From: Cladobotryum mycophilum
Lineage: Eukaryota > Ascomycota > Sordariomycetes > Hypocreales > Hypocreaceae
Assembly: GCA_036429605.1 (NCBI GenBank)
Contig: CM071591.1
Coordinates: 3,348,001-3,412,000 of the forward strand
Length of the DNA stretch: 64,000 nucleotides
Direction: 5' to 3'
Part shown: positions 34,085-47,104 of the stretch, one piece after another
How the letters are laid out: every line of letters begins with the position of its first letter
How positions within the stretch are numbered: position 1 is the stretch's first letter
Notes under the pieces: model-generated
The model's database searches: none
Told to the model about the DNA's origin: nothing
What the model saw: only the letters and a program-made list of their open reading frames with translations
Position numbers and translations under genes: made by a program

Positions 34085-37062
34085 TGTCAAGTGGTTCAAA
34101 GATTTGGTGTATAGGATAAGAGCAATGACCAAAGATGGCTGTCTCTTCAACCAAGATACTATCCCCCTCAAGTTGGGACATCAAACTTATATGCTCCTAG
34201 AGCACAGCATCCACATGCTTCTAGTCATACTCCATCTTCAAGACGTAGTCCTACGCAAAAGCGGCCTCGGTATGCAATTTTTTTCTTCTAAAGCTGTGAT
34301 GAAACCTTGCGATGGAGCACAATGTGGAGATAGTAAGCTTGGTAAAGGAGTAGATATTACTAAGGCATGGAGCCGTCGAATAGCATAGCCACAAGAAAGG
34401 AGATACTGGACCACTTGGAGATCCAAAAGGATTAGACTGGGCTTCATAGTGGATAGTGGTAACGTTTTCCCCAGCTGAAACGTAGGACGCATCTTATCAA
34501 GAGCGGCCTTCCCGATGAAATATGTTGGTTGATGTCTCGCGGCACAATCTGGGGGACTATCGAATACACGTACGGGGTAGTAGTATGCAAGAAAAGAAAT
34601 GCCATGAGTGTAAATGGTAAGGCAGCATACAGATCAAAATCACATGTTTATCTCGTCGAGCTAATTCGTCCGCACCACCACATTGCCGTACGTGCTGGGG
34701 TTGCTTTGCTTGATAATTTTTTTAGTTACTCTCCACGCCCAACGAGTGACCAGTCATGATTCACCCATTTGTGCTCTCGGTCGGGATTAATGCACCTATA
34801 GGGTTGGGTTGTATTCGGCCACTACGGCCCGCTTCACCTCGCAAATGCCGTAAGATAGTTGTGGGTCGTTTGTCATCAGATAAAGGTCGCTAGCATTGTC
34901 CTTCCATGTTGAGAGAGCTTTCTCCATTTGCCCACATCATCGTCCCCATTTCTGTTCTGACAGACATCGCTGGTTGTCTTGAATGCACGCGGGGAATTTG
35001 CCCCAATTCACACACAAACCTCGGGCAATCATGAACATACAGCTCCTCCTGTGCACGTCCCTCGGTCGAATTCCCCTAGTTGTCTCCTTGGTTTCTGAGA
35101 CAGTAAATGCTCAGTTCGTGTTGACAATAACCATCGATTGGCGTTGGCCAGGGCAAAGTGCGAGGTAAGACATTTCGTTGTAAGACATGTACTATGCACT
35201 GTGCATGGAGGTTATCCGCCAAGCATAATCCGGCCAAATCCGGTATTCCATTTCCGGAGCCCTTGCGTGGTTGAAAAGCAGGGCAGGTATTCACGCCGTC
35301 GTATGAGAGACACTTGGAGATCGGGGGGCCGGTGTATCTTCTGTGGCTGATGACCGCTGCCCATACCGCGAAACAGCTCAACCCAGCTTCCCTTCTCAAT
35401 GTGTATTACTCAAGTGGAAAGAAGCCTTTTTCTTAGGCTGTGTCTTTGCCAATCATTACCGGAAATCGCTATGCAGTATGCTTATCTCTTATCCGGCATA
35501 ATAGCATACTCGGAATAGCATAGATAGCTTCGTATTCGAAAAAGGACGGGTTTGCTGCCGAAAATAGTAGTCCTCCGAATAATCAGTGTTTTTTTTGTTA
35601 GCTTTGAGACTGATACCCATTCTCTCGATTCCGTTATTTTTTTCCGTCGTTTTGAGTGCCGATCGCGGACCGATTGTTGAGTAAGAGCCGCAGATTTGTC
35701 ATGACCCGATCTAGAAGTCCTCATATTGTCTTTTTCGGATGCCCCCCCAGCTAGGTTTCTGTTTGCCGATGAACAGGATGCATTTGCCTGAGTAGGTTCC
35801 AGCCTTCGTCATTGATAATACCCCTTCGATATATGTGGCCTCGCTATCGCCGGAACATGGGAAACAATCAGGTGATGGAATTTCCAGGGAATGATTTGTC
35901 GACGGTTGATTTGTTGAACGTCCGAGCCAATAAAACTGAATCATCACGGCCTCATTCCATGCTGGGGCCTGGATGGAGAATGCCGTAGGCCTGAGCGAGC
36001 ATGGTAATATTCTCTCATACACCGGCAAGAGTGAAAGGAGAGTCGGATGATGAAAAATTGTCGATCTTTCGATCCCTCATATATTCTTCGATCGCAAGGC
36101 CATCCCCTTAACCTTGGCATTGATTCAAGGCATGGAACAAAAGCAATCTCAGACATTTCGGTCCGCCTGATTAATGAACGTGATATTGCAACAGACGTCA
36201 CCGTGGACCCAGGGACAGCCTCATGCTACTGCCAAGCGTCGAGTCATCTCGGCAATCTATCCGAGCCAGTAGTGAATCGAAGATCCTAGTCTTTGAATGT
36301 CGCTTCAACTCTCCTGGCTCTTATACTGGCCGGCTTGACAATACGGCGTACCAGGGGTTTCACTGCAAGGATAGATTTGGATTGTGGCAAGGTGTCAAAA
36401 GGAAAGAAAAAGAGGCGGGCCATGAAGACCATCGAAAAGTTTCGGCACCACATTGCCGACTACCGAAGTCCTGTCCCTAGCTAGGAGATGCGATTGGTTT
36501 CTTTTGCCACGGAGCTGAAGTCCGACACATTGTTCAGGAATGTAATGAAATGGCAAGGGTCAAAACTTGGAACTTGCAATTTGTTGATGTTGGGGGTGCA
36601 GGTGACTGGAAGTCGGGCAGGGTGAAGCAGGAGACGTGGTCGGCCTGGAAAAAAGTGGAACCGATTCTCCCTCAAGAGGCCCGGGGGTCATGGAACCTTG
36701 GAAGCCTGCGGTCTCCCTCTCGACAGCGGGTGTATCGGTGCTCCCCCGTAATGTATGTAGATCAAAAAGTACATCAGGCCATGGCTGCAGACGGCAAGAC
36801 ATCTGTCTTATGACTAGAAGTTATGACCGACAAGATCAAGCAGCGCGTACTCTCACGAATGACGCCCATAGGCGCGCCTATGTCATTTGGGTACAGGGTG
36901 GCCCCCAAATATCAGGTAGACAATTCATTGAAGGAACTTCACTAACGAAAACCCCGCACGCACACCGACCGCTAGATGCGCTGAAATGACCACCGATTGC
37001 CTGGAACATGCCTGGTACATGTACTCCTGGCGTATGTACATGCAGCGTGGGATGGCTGGCTG

Positions 37063-37103
37063 GGTGTGGATGTTGATGTGGATGTGGATGTGGATCTGGA
37101 TGT
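37063..37103. repeat. GATGTG hexanucleotide repeat
   Basis: About six imperfect units (GTGGAT/GTTGAT variants) occur in an otherwise unrepetitive stretch. Confidence 0.8.
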
Positions 37104-38804
37104 CCAGATGATACCATGTCAAAGCTGCTGTGCGGTGTACGTACAGAGATCTGGAGATTGCCCTATTTCATCCAGATTGACACAATGGCCTTGCACTGTA
37201 CTTTGCCCTTGCATAAGTACTACGTAGAGGTACGGTACTGCGGCAGTGCTCCAGTATAATGTACGTACCTACCTGGGTACTATAGTAGAGAGAAGAAATC
37301 AAGATCGGTAACAGATGATCATGCCGTGCTCCCACACATCCATCTACTTACAGCCCGAAGAGTAGGCACCTGGCAAACCACAGCCCCCCTGCGAACCAGG
37401 CATGGCATGGGGGTCGGTCTACTAGGGTAGGTAGTCAGTCAGCCCGTACCTTCAGAACATATGCATACATGCACTCTTTCTCTCTCTCGCGCGTTCGTTC
37501 TATACCTTGGATAGTTTGGTGAGTGATTAGCACCTTAGTGTTAACGCTTTTTTCTCTTCAGAACCAGTCCGCTGTCTGACTTGCAGCCACCAAAGCAGCG
37601 TTTGGCTTCTGGCTCAGTGGCTCAGTGGCTCAATTCTCCAGCAACTCCACAGCGGGCGGCTCAAGCCGCGCCAGCCGGTGTCTAGGGAGACTCAGATACT
37701 CGTAACCTGTAGGGAGTAGTCCTCTCCAGTAGTCAATATTATCACAACTAAGGCAGCCAGCTCCCTGAACTGAGCGGAGTCAGCACTTTTTGGTTTGCCC
37801 TGCTTAAAAGTCCGCTCCCGTGATCGGTGGGAAGCAAGGGAAGCCGAAATGAGAGAGGATATGTTTAGCCCTGCCTCTATTGTGCGACGAACAGCAGGGT
37901 TGCCATAGGATGATGAGGATAAAACAAACCCGCAATGTCGAGAAAAGAAACACATCAAAGGAAATTAGCCCCATTCTTGGCTTTCGTAATGGGTTCCGAG
38001 AGTAAACAGCTCGCTGAACACATATTATGCGACGTAAATACCTTGATAATGGATACGTATGCATATGGATCCATACTTTACATGGCGCAATATGGAATAT
38101 GGAGTATAGAGGTAGGGAGGCTGAAGAAACAACCCTGACTGTCAGCTCATCGACCGGGTAGACTTTCTTTTGCTTCGGCCGTAAACCGAAGCCCAGACCA
38201 CCACCAGCTTGTCCCTGATTCTAATGTACCTCCCTACTACAAGTATGTATACGCTCTTTTTGTGGGTGGTGGTGTTCCAGTACCTTGGTTCTATGACATC
38301 TATGGAGAAGGGATCCAGTGCATGGGTGATACTATGGGGAACTGGGTATGCATGGATGGTGGCATATTTGGTAGTAAACACTCGAATAATGAGTAGGTAA
38401 GGTAGGATCCATAGGTCGGTCCCCATACCAGAGAACCTATGGATCCATGCCAGGTAGACGACCTAGTAGATAGATGGATGAACTGTTTTCGCTGGCATAG
38501 GTTTGCTGTAGGTCCCCTTCAGGTCTTTGGACCCTGAATGCACCAATTAGGGACTTAGGGTCCGCTGTGTTATAGTGCGTTTGAGGCGCCAACGCGCTAA
38601 CAGTTACTGGCCGATCTGCCTCATGTGTTCCCTTGTTCCCATAATAATTTTTTTTCTCACATCGAGGAGCGAGGAGGAGCCAGAAGTAGCCCCAAGTACC
38701 TTGGTACCCACCCGTGGACCCCCATGGTTCCAGTGGATCCATATTATTTCTGGAGGAGGTAAGAGGTACCCTGTCATTCGGATTTATTTTTGCCATGGGA
38801 TGGA

Positions 38805-38830
38805 AGGACCTAAGGACAGGACCTAAGGAC
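38805..38830. repeat. Perfect tandem duplication of AGGACCTAAGGAC
   Basis: Two adjacent perfect 13-base copies lie about 1 kb upstream of the transcription-factor gene. Each contains an internal near-palindrome. Confidence 0.8.
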
Positions 38831-39841
38831 CTCTCTCCCCCCAAACATCCACATCCGCATCCACCACATCCGCATCTTGTTCGTTCTCTCTACTAGGAAC
38901 TCTCTCTCCCGAGACACACTGACAGGCACTCGTCACAGACACTTGACATTTGACATCCCACTCACTCTCTCTCATCCTTGGCCCTGCATCGACTGCATCA
39001 TGGTCGCCATCGCGATCATCTTGCCCAGGGCTGCCTTCGACTCCAGTCCCAGTCTCGGTCCCAGTCTCAGTCTCAGTTCTTGACCTTGGCCTTGACCTCG
39101 GGAGAGAGAGAGCGAGAGAGCGAGAGAGCCAGTGAGAGAGTGAGAGAGTATTTTCTCTCTTGGGTCTCGGTCTCATCCTTGCTTACCCCAGTCCCACTTC
39201 ATTCGCGGTCCAACCTCAATTTCCCCTCCCTCTCCACGCCCACAACTCGCAATCTGCTGCGTGACGCTGAGAGATCCCGGATCGAGCCTCTTGCCAGCCC
39301 AGCCTGGCCTATGTACGGAGTACACACTGCTCTCTCGCCATTTTCAGATATAACTAGTTTGACGACCGCCGCCCTTTCTCTATTCCTTCCACTCTCCAAC
39401 ATCGCCTTTTATCCACAGTTTACTCTTCAGCTGTATGCCTGAGCCAACGTGCGTTCTACTCGATTTGTCTTTTCCCCCATCATATTTTGCTTCTCTGCAA
39501 GTCAAGCCGTGTTAATGCACCGTCCCTCCCTGCCTCGGCTTGCATAAGTAAGGACTGATACCGCAAACCTACCTACTTCACTGCTTAGTAGTTGTGTGTA
39601 TCACCTACGAGCTTCCAGTGCCTGGCAATTCTCGTCACATCGCCCGTGTTGCTACACACGGCTGAAACCCTCTTTTCGGCACCTTTCTATTATATCTAAC
39701 TTGCTTCCCTAGGGCAGGCCGTGTTCTCATCACCTGCTACTGGCCGTGCCATTGTCACAGGTTCGCCGCATTCCCTTTGTGCAACGTCACTGTGCGTGCA
39801 AATTACTGGCAGGCCTGGTTTCCTCTACGGATCACTGAGTT

Positions 39842-42800
39842 ATGTCATTCTTTGATGCATCTGCATTCAATAATACGAAGCCGTGTCTGCCAGCCTCTCC
39901 CACCAGCTCCACTACCATGGGATCCACCCATGATGCACATGGCAGCTCGCCATTGAACACCTCTAACCAGCCTGGGCCTGGTCGTCGACCAAGAAACCCA
40001 GCCAAAAATGGCACCGCCAGCCATGATAACTTGCCTATCAAGAACGAACCCCCTTCTACTGCATCGAAAGAGCAGGCACGTAAGAGGAAGCGAAGCCGAA
40101 AAGGCCTTGACAAGAGGTTCGACTGTACGTTTGAAGGCTGTGGCAAAAACTACTCAAGAGCTGAGCATTTGTAAGTCCCTTGTTTTGATTGGGTTGGTTT
40201 GTTATATTGTTTGGAGACTAACCATAGGACCAGGTACCGCCATGAACTCAACCACAGTTTGAAGCATATATTCCGTTGTGAATACCCAGACTGCCCGCGA
40301 ACCTTTGTTCGAGGAGACCTGTTGAAACGGCACATGGAGCGCCATACGGCCAAGGGCTCACAGCTTAACAGAAGAGACTCCATGGCTAGCCTTGCTGCAC
40401 GTACTGTTTCTCCTCACTCGGCATCTCCTGACATCAACCGAGCACCCATGTTTAATGATCCTCGCCAAGCTCAAGCACAACTGCAGGTGCAAACGCAAAC
40501 AAACAACACGCACAATCACTCTCCTCAGCAACATTCACCGCACACCTTCACCCCTGTTACTAGTGCTCCAAGCACGACGTTTCATACTACTGGACCGGTT
40601 GCTGGTCACAACGCCTATGCTTCTAGTTCTACACATGGAGCCCTCCCCCACCAAAGGGCTATCGTTGACCAATCTTCTAATACTCCTCCCGCTGGTCAAA
40701 CTCGCCCTTCAATTCAGACCCACGTTGGGCCATTTGGAGTCATGTCGCCAGCTTCTAGCCAGCAGGATTATCATGGCCACAATAATCATACCCCGCAGAG
40801 CGCTGGGTTTGTTCCTCAACAACAAGTGATGCCTTTCAATCTTCCGCCGGCGCAATATTCTCAGTATCCTACGACCACGGCTCCAGGCGACGGCACACCG
40901 ACCTATGCTACTACAACATCTGCGGAATTCCCTCATGCGAACGAGATGGCAATGCTAGATCATATGGCCATGCAGAGCGCTGGCACCGTCTTTGGAGAAG
41001 AAGGCCTCAATAAATCCCCGTACGTCGGGATGCCAGAGGACTTCATGGCGTATCTGTTTAATTCGTTACCGCCTCATGGATCTCCTGCTCCTCAAGCCTT
41101 GCCCCCTCCATTACTGAAGTAAGTTGACACTTGCTTGTTATCAAATCACACACTAACAATAGTGTTAGCTATGGCGATTTAAACAACCAATATTCTGCAA
41201 CTAATCTTGGCGAGAATGGAGCCCTGACATTCTTTCCCGCACAACCGCAACAAGTCATGGCTGTCAATAATCTTCTCGATCAAGATGCTCCGGAAGCCAG
41301 CATAACAGAGGAACGAAGCCAAGAGATATTCAACTTCATCTGCGAAAGATTCCAGGCCACCGAGGATGCGTCTTCGCAACGGCGAAGAGACAGTGTCTTG
41401 GGCGGTGATCGCTCTGCAGGAGATCACATGCTGAGCAGAAGAATGATGCAAGCGTATATTTCCTCTTACTGGTATCATTTCAGCGATCAGATGCCCATTC
41501 TACACAAACCGACATTCAATTCGGAAAGAACTCCGAATCCCTTGTTGATCGCGATCATGGCCATCGGTGCCGCCTGTTTGGATAGGACTCACGGTGCATC
41601 AGTAACAAGGGCTGGGGCCAAGGTCTCGAATTTCCTTGCAGAGCACCTGCGCTGGGAGATATTCATGGACCCCAGCTTTCGACCACCGGCCAAGCTGTGG
41701 GTTTTCCAGACTCTTATTTTGCTGGAATTATATGAGAAGATGTATTCCACTAGGGAGTTGCATGAGAGGGCCCACATCCATCACGCCACGACCATTACCC
41801 TGATGCGACGGGGAAGATCACTCATCGGAAAATCACAAATGGACTCTCCACCGAATATTCGAGATAGTGGCGAAGGATCGCGCAAATCTTCATCATCCGG
41901 CATGGCTCACACTCCAGATGAGTGGTGGAATCACTGGATCACCAATGAAGCCACTAGGCGAGCTGCCTTTGCTGCCTTTGTCATTGACTCCACTCATGCC
42001 ACCATGTTTGGACATTCTGCAACCATGGTAGCTCATGAAATGAGACTTCCATTGCCTTGTGATGAATCGCTATGGAAAGCTTCAAGCAGTGCTGAGGTAG
42101 GCCGGGTTGAGGGGAATCTCATGTCTCGAGGCATAAAGCCAATTTCTTTCCTGGAAGGACTTAAGCGGACGTTAAGCAACCATGAAGTCCGTACAACGAC
42201 ATTTGGACGGACAGTTCTTATGGCCGGCTTGCTTAGCGTCACATACCATATGCATCAACGCGACCTCCAGGTCAATATTCTCGGCGGAGGGGTCATTCAA
42301 GCCCTTGGTGGGCGAGACAAATGGCGTGCGACGCTTACTAGAGCATATGACTGTTGGAAGTCGGATTTTGACGCGGCTCTGGACCAGAGCGAGCATTCAT
42401 CTGACCCCTACCACCATGACGAAGCTAGGCATGAGTTCAACACGATCGTGGAAAGCCGCACCGTTCTGCATCATCTAGCACACATGGCAATGCACGCTGA
42501 TATAGTCGACTGCCAGATATTCGCCCGCGCGAAGCGATTGCTTGGACGTTCTATTGGACCTCATGAATTCGGCAGCGCTCAGAGGAGGATAAAGGATTTT
42601 TGGGCACCATCCGCACGAGCTCGCGACGCAGCTTATTATGCCTTGAAGTTTCTTTGCAGTGTGCTTGTGCCGAAGCAACCAGAATCTCAGCACGATGCCG
42701 CTTCTCACCAGATCAAACCATATGATACGCGAGAGGATGATCTCTTGAATCGTCCTTGGGTCCTTTATTTCGCCGCACTTGTTGTTTGGTGCTACGGTTT

Positions 42801-43059
42801 CGCGATAGAAGGTCCATGTCCTGAAGTAGAGGGACCGGTCACTCAGCAGGAGAAGTGGCAGCAGACGAGAGCCTACTTGACCAAGTACGGTAGTATTACT
42901 GATCCAAACGAGCTACGAGAGATGCGTGGCCTAAATAACACCACAGCCTTATTGATGGTCCTCAAGGACTCTTTTGAGAATTCGCGTTGGGAATTGCTCC
43001 ACGAAGCTGGGAGTCTTTTGCATAATTGCATTGTGTTGAACTATGGCTCGAACATTTGA
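39842..43059 (+). CDS. C2H2 zinc-finger transcription factor with fungal-specific TF domain
   Basis: Exons are 39842-40170, 40234-41118 and 41163-43059. The introns are 63 and 44 nt, and the predicted protein is 1,036 residues. A basic stretch (RKRKRSRKGLDKR, about 80-92) looks like a nuclear localisation signal. Two C2H2 fingers follow: finger 1 with C95, C100, H113 and H117, and finger 2 with C125, C130, H143 and H147. The first intron splits finger 1. A Gln/Asn/Ser/Thr/His-rich activation-type region covers about 150-390. The remainder is the helical middle-homology domain of fungal regulators (ISSYWYHFSDQMPILHKPTF, LLIAIMAIGAACLD, LLELYEKMYSTRELHERAHIHH). C2H2 fingers joined to this domain are a known fungal architecture; the target genes are unknown. 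A long gene-free upstream region suggests complex control. Confidence 0.93.
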
Positions 43060-43438
43060 TGTATGAGGAAATTTGTTGTGTATGACTATATCTATGACAT
43101 GAATTCTGAAACGTCAGTCGAGAGGTCAGATATTCTTTGGCCTTTTAGAAGAGATGGGATCTATTAGTAGCTTGGCTCTAGAACAAGGGAAGGCGTATTT
43201 GTTTCTGTTTAAAAATACCCCTTTGTACCACTGATGGCACAATGATTTGTTCAAGCGAAAGAGGAGGAGTGAGACTTATGCAGCAAGGAACGCTAAAAGG
43301 ATATCGACGGTATTATTCGCCTGGAGTTAATGAGCTTGGGGGTTTCTTATCTGGTGGAAGATGGATATGTAACTATAGGATGTTGGTAGTCTAGGGAGGT
43401 GATAATTTAGGACTCTAATTGCGATTACTTTTCTGTGA
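43060..43438. other. Intergenic, 0.38 kb, convergent
   Basis: This spacer holds the 3' ends of the transcription-factor and CK1 genes. I see nothing beyond AT-rich terminator-type sequence. Confidence 0.5.
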
Positions 43439-44651
43439 TTATCGTCGTCCTGTAGATTTCCATTTCCCCTGCTTCCCCTTGGAAGCTCCCTCTTCAGGCC
43501 ACTCCTCCATCTTTGGGTCGTAATCTGGTATTTTTCCAACCGCTACCATATCAGGCACAGGTGCTGTGTGATTGATCTGTTGCGGTGTATTCCAGTCAAA
43601 TACCCCATCATGCACGAATCCCTCACGCTCGAACAACTGACGATACATTTCCCGAAGTGCAGCGTAGTTTAGGGGTTCATCCCAAGTAAGAGATCGAAGA
43701 TATCGCAAGTGCTTGGCAAATTCTATGGGCAAACCTGCGGCAATTTCTTCTGGTGACAGCTCAATCTTCTTCCTCCCGACGTGATCGCATACTTTATACT
43801 CCCAGCCACCACGTATACCTGCCCAGGGGAGATGCCCTCTAGCAAAGTAGATGAGGATATACGCGATAGATTCGAGATCATCTTTTGGCATCTGTTCCTG
43901 TTGATCCAATATGGTTAGGGTATGGAAAGAATAGAGCAGAAAGGGGCAGATGCGGAGACGAACGTATTCAAGGTGACTACTAAAACTTGTATAGCGCGTA
44001 GTGCCGTAAAATCCGTGGCGCTCAAGAATGTCCCTGTGTGAATTCTTGCGTATTATAGAGTCCTTGGACATGCCAAAGTCGACGACATGTACGATATGAG
44101 CCTTGTCACCGTATCCTATGAGAAGGTTGTGAGGTTTGAGGTCTCGGTGAACCACGTTCTTGGCGTGTATTTGCTCCATTCGCTCTATTAGCTGATCAGC
44201 CAGCATGAGGGTCGTCTTGAGGGAGAACCTGCGACCACAGCGATCGAAGAGATCTTGGAGCGAGGGGCCGAGGAGGTCGAATACCATGGCGTTATAATCG
44301 CACTCGCGGCCATACCACTCAACACGAGGGATGCCGACAGTATCGGAGAGTCGTTGCAACAGTTCCACCTCGTGCTTGAGGTCTTTACTCACAGCCTTGC
44401 ATGGTTCAAGCTTGATGGCCACTTTTGAATTGGTCTCCGTATCGGTTGCTATGATTGGATTGTGAGTATTATGCATATGCAAATGATGTGAATCAGGTGA
44501 GCGTTACCTAGACAAACGACGCCATAGCTGCCTCTGCCGACGATGCCTTCAATGCAGTATCTATCATTCACAATAATGTCCTGTTTAGGGAATTATGAGC
44601 AGTTCCTCTTATTGGAATGGTAAATGTAGATGATGTGAAACATACCGACAT
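43439..44651 (-). CDS. Casein kinase I-family protein kinase, divergent
   Basis: Exons in minus order are 44651-44646, 44580-44508, 44448-43964 and 43897-43439. The introns are 65, 59 and 66 nt, and the predicted protein is 340 residues. The first coding exon holds only Met-Ser; its use is inferred from a strong donor (gtatgt), an acceptor before DIIVNDRYCIEG, and the CK1-like start it produces. Kinase landmarks are the glycine loop GRGSYG (17-22), VAIK (K39), HRDLKPHN (D129 region), DFG at 150-152, and TTRYTSFSSHL before the CK1-type (K/R)DDLES helix. CK1 kinases usually have DIKPDN; the LKPHN here and a shortened activation segment mark a divergent member rather than HRR25/YCK orthologues. 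It is probably active. The third intron has a weak donor (gttcgt). Confidence 0.87.
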
Positions 44652-45949
44652 TGTGTTGCTGCCGGCTGACTGTTTTGCTGGTGCCTTGGCTACATGCTAG
44701 CTAGGGATAAGAGTTGATGTGGACTGCCAGGTGTGCGATGGAAACGGGTGGGATTTAAATAGAGATTCATGACGCGTATTCGCTGGCTACTTTTGATTAC
44801 TGAGAAGGTGAATTCTGAATTCTTGTATTTATATATGAATGGGATGAATGATACTTCTTTGTTCGTACTGTTCATGCTGTGTTCACTTGACAGCTGAGTC
44901 TAGTTACATGTGAAGGACGAAAGAATTCACTTGACTTGTTCACCCTCTTTCTCCTTCCATCTAACACACCGTCTAAAGAATCTCTCGAGAGAATCGACTT
45001 TGTGACATGACCTTTGGGGGCCACTGTTGCGTATCTCGAATAGGCAGTTGTGTTATATCCTAGTTATTGTAGTTGCATGAGTCGGGGGAATCAACCTGGC
45101 ATATTCATTCACCTAGACAAGCATGCCACAGTGTGCATGTCAACAGTGACTTATAAGATAGATCACCAAGGCTAGACCATGTGTGCGTGTGTGAATCATC
45201 CCATCTTCATATAAAACATGAGGATGGAGAATTTGTGATAAAAAAAAAGGGTTCAAGATTAGATTCTTAGTGAAGGAAATATTTCTGACAGCCAATCAAT
45301 CACAAGCCAAGACGTCAGTTTGCATGTTTTAGGGTCCCTCGCTCGCGCTTGTGGGCTTCACTTGCTTGCTCGCTCTAGGCCATCCCAGGACTAGCACAGG
45401 AACCGTCCTTCAGGAGATACATGCGCGTACATACGTCTGACGCAGCCTTACCATGTACCTCCAGCCGCCCGGTCGGCGCACGCGACGCCAGTAATTAAAA
45501 CCCCGCTAAACTAAACTCTGATGCCCACCCACCAGAGTACTCCGTAACGCTTTCCCATTCTTTTTTCCCCACCGCCCGCCTTTTTGGGGCGCGTCATTCT
45601 GCGTGCGAGCTAAACTTAGATAGGAAATAGTTAGCTGTAGTCAGGTGCACGAAACCCTCACACTTTCTTTCTTTCTGTCTGCTTGTTGCGTTGCTTGGTT
45701 GCTGTGCTGGTGGTGGTTGCTCTGTTGCTGCGGCGGCTCCTCTTCCTTCTCGTCTCCTCCGGATTTCGCTGCTCTCGCTCTCCCAAGAAAGAAAAAAACC
45801 CTCCGATCAACAACATTCTCATGCCATGTAACGACTGCTACAGCTCTCGAACCTGTCTATTCTACAGCTTTTGCTAGTAGCCTCATCCATTGTTCCTTAT
45901 TCGACAGGTTTAGCCATCCACTCTTACTTGCCCTCTCTTCCGCTTCGCC
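44652..45949. promoter_or_regulatory. Divergent promoter, CK1-family gene / SAP30-like gene
   Basis: This 1.3-kb region lies between divergent starts. A TATA-like TATTTAAAT (minus strand, 44753-44762) lies about 105 bases before the kinase ATG. A TACTCCGTA copy lies at 45538-45546. CT-rich leader sequence precedes the SAP30-like start. Confidence 0.4.
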
Positions 45950-46576
45950 ATGGCACCCGCAAAGACTTCTCGCAATCACGATGACCACAAACCGGACGCT
46001 CCTGTGAAGGAGAAGAATGGTGGACACACTTCCACCAAGATGCGCCGTGGAGCCAGTCAACAGACAAGTGCCTCTCATCATCGCGAGGCTCCTACGATCT
46101 CGACTTCGGCTTCCGTGCAAGCTCCGACCGAGCCGCTTGCTCCTACAGTACGTCTTGACCAGCCACCTGCGCTCCCGCTCCCCTCCTACAGCATGGCAGC
46201 TTCCAATGTCGCTTCATAGAGAACACCAATGCTAACCCGACCTGTCCAGCTTCCCTGGTCTTCCTTCGATCGTCGCTCCCTCCACTCCTACCTCCGCGAA
46301 CACGAAATCAACACACCATACTCCTATGTCAGCTCCTACCACAGCTGGGTTCTGTCCTGTCCCGGCAGCCTCGGCCTCTACTCACCAACCATGGTGCGAA
46401 AGCGACAGGTCCGGAGACAGTCCAAAGAACATCTAGCCCTGGCTGTGCGAAAACACTTCAACGGCCTGGGCATTCAAGAAAACGATGTCATTGTTGACTT
46501 CATCTACAAAATCCGCAACGAAAAGGTCCCGAAACATCAAGGACTGAACAAACATGGCATTCAGCTAAATGAGTAA
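45950..46576 (+). CDS. SAP30-like subunit with Sin3-binding domain
   Basis: Exons are 45950-46147 and 46250-46576, with a 102-nt intron (gtacgt/tccag). The predicted protein is 174 residues. The N-terminal third is disordered and Ser/Thr/Pro-rich. The C-terminal part matches the Sin3-binding domain of SAP30: HEINTPYSYVSSYHSW, then SPTMVRKRQVRRQSKEHLA, then AVRKHFNGLGIQENDVIVDF and IYKIRNE. In yeast and animals, SAP30 bridges Sin3 and the class I histone deacetylase in the large Rpd3 complex and acts in transcriptional repression. The start was chosen at the first ATG (MAPAKTSRNHDD) with no in-frame alternative. An ORF that reads through the donor ends shortly after it, which supports the splice. 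Family confidence is high; orthology with yeast SAP30 is likely. Confidence 0.86.
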
Positions 46577-47104
46577 CGACCTCTATGACTTTTCCCTAGT
46601 TTTCTATTGGCATGGTATGGCGTTCTTGGGAGTAACAAGCCTTCGGGGCATTGTTCCCCTTTGGAAAGGAGTTCTTTGCGCAATGTTTTCTTTTTGTCGT
46701 CAATCTTTTTTGGTTCGCGCCCGCCACGCACTGGCGATGGGTTATAGATGGCACGCATGGCAGCAATATTTGCTTGATACCACTAGGAATGAATAATGCC
46801 AACTCTGTTTTTTTGATACCAAGGTCCTAGAATTTTATCTTCGATACCTATCAGCAATTGCAACCCGAGAACGACATGTGAAAAGACTAACCAAAAAGGC
46901 AATTTCTGCAGTCTTCGAAGCTAGAGCAGCTCGTTGCCTACGCTGTTGGGTCGCGACCACCTACATGCATGACACTCTCAAGTTCCAAACCCCTCATTTC
47001 CTTTTTGCTATCTATGGATTCTTTATCCTCTCTCTTCTTCCTCTTTAATGGTTCATAATTGCAGTTGAGGTCAGTATCCCACCAGCCTTCATCGCTTTTA
47101 CACA
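46577..47104. other. Intergenic, 0.53 kb
   Basis: This stretch combines the SAP30-like 3' region with the promoter of the next gene on the same strand. A CT-rich leader (CTCTCTTCTTCCTCTTTAATGG) lies near 47030. I see nothing else. Confidence 0.5.

Larger units (their letters stand above)
34085..39841. other. Long gene-free region, 5.8 kb
   Basis: No gene is recognised between the lipase and the transcription-factor gene, which diverge from it. It holds a GATGTG repeat (37063-37103), a GGCTCAGT repeat (37611-37632), a doubled 13-mer (38805-38830), GA/CT-rich tracts (39100-39165) and one TACGGAGTA (39314). The 3' part, rich in CT tracts, probably forms a long promoter/leader of the transcription-factor gene. 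Fragments with stops in all frames (e.g. 36290-36480) could be decayed coding sequence, but I recognise none. Confidence 0.5.

Noticed and set aside
36290..36480. Short overlapping ORFs that might be a decayed gene
   Set aside because: No conserved motif was recognised and the frames are short; too weak to list as a pseudogene.
39842..43059. Assignment of the C2H2 regulator to a named orthologue
   Set aside because: Two fingers plus the fungal middle-homology domain occur in several regulators; the sequence alone does not let me choose one.
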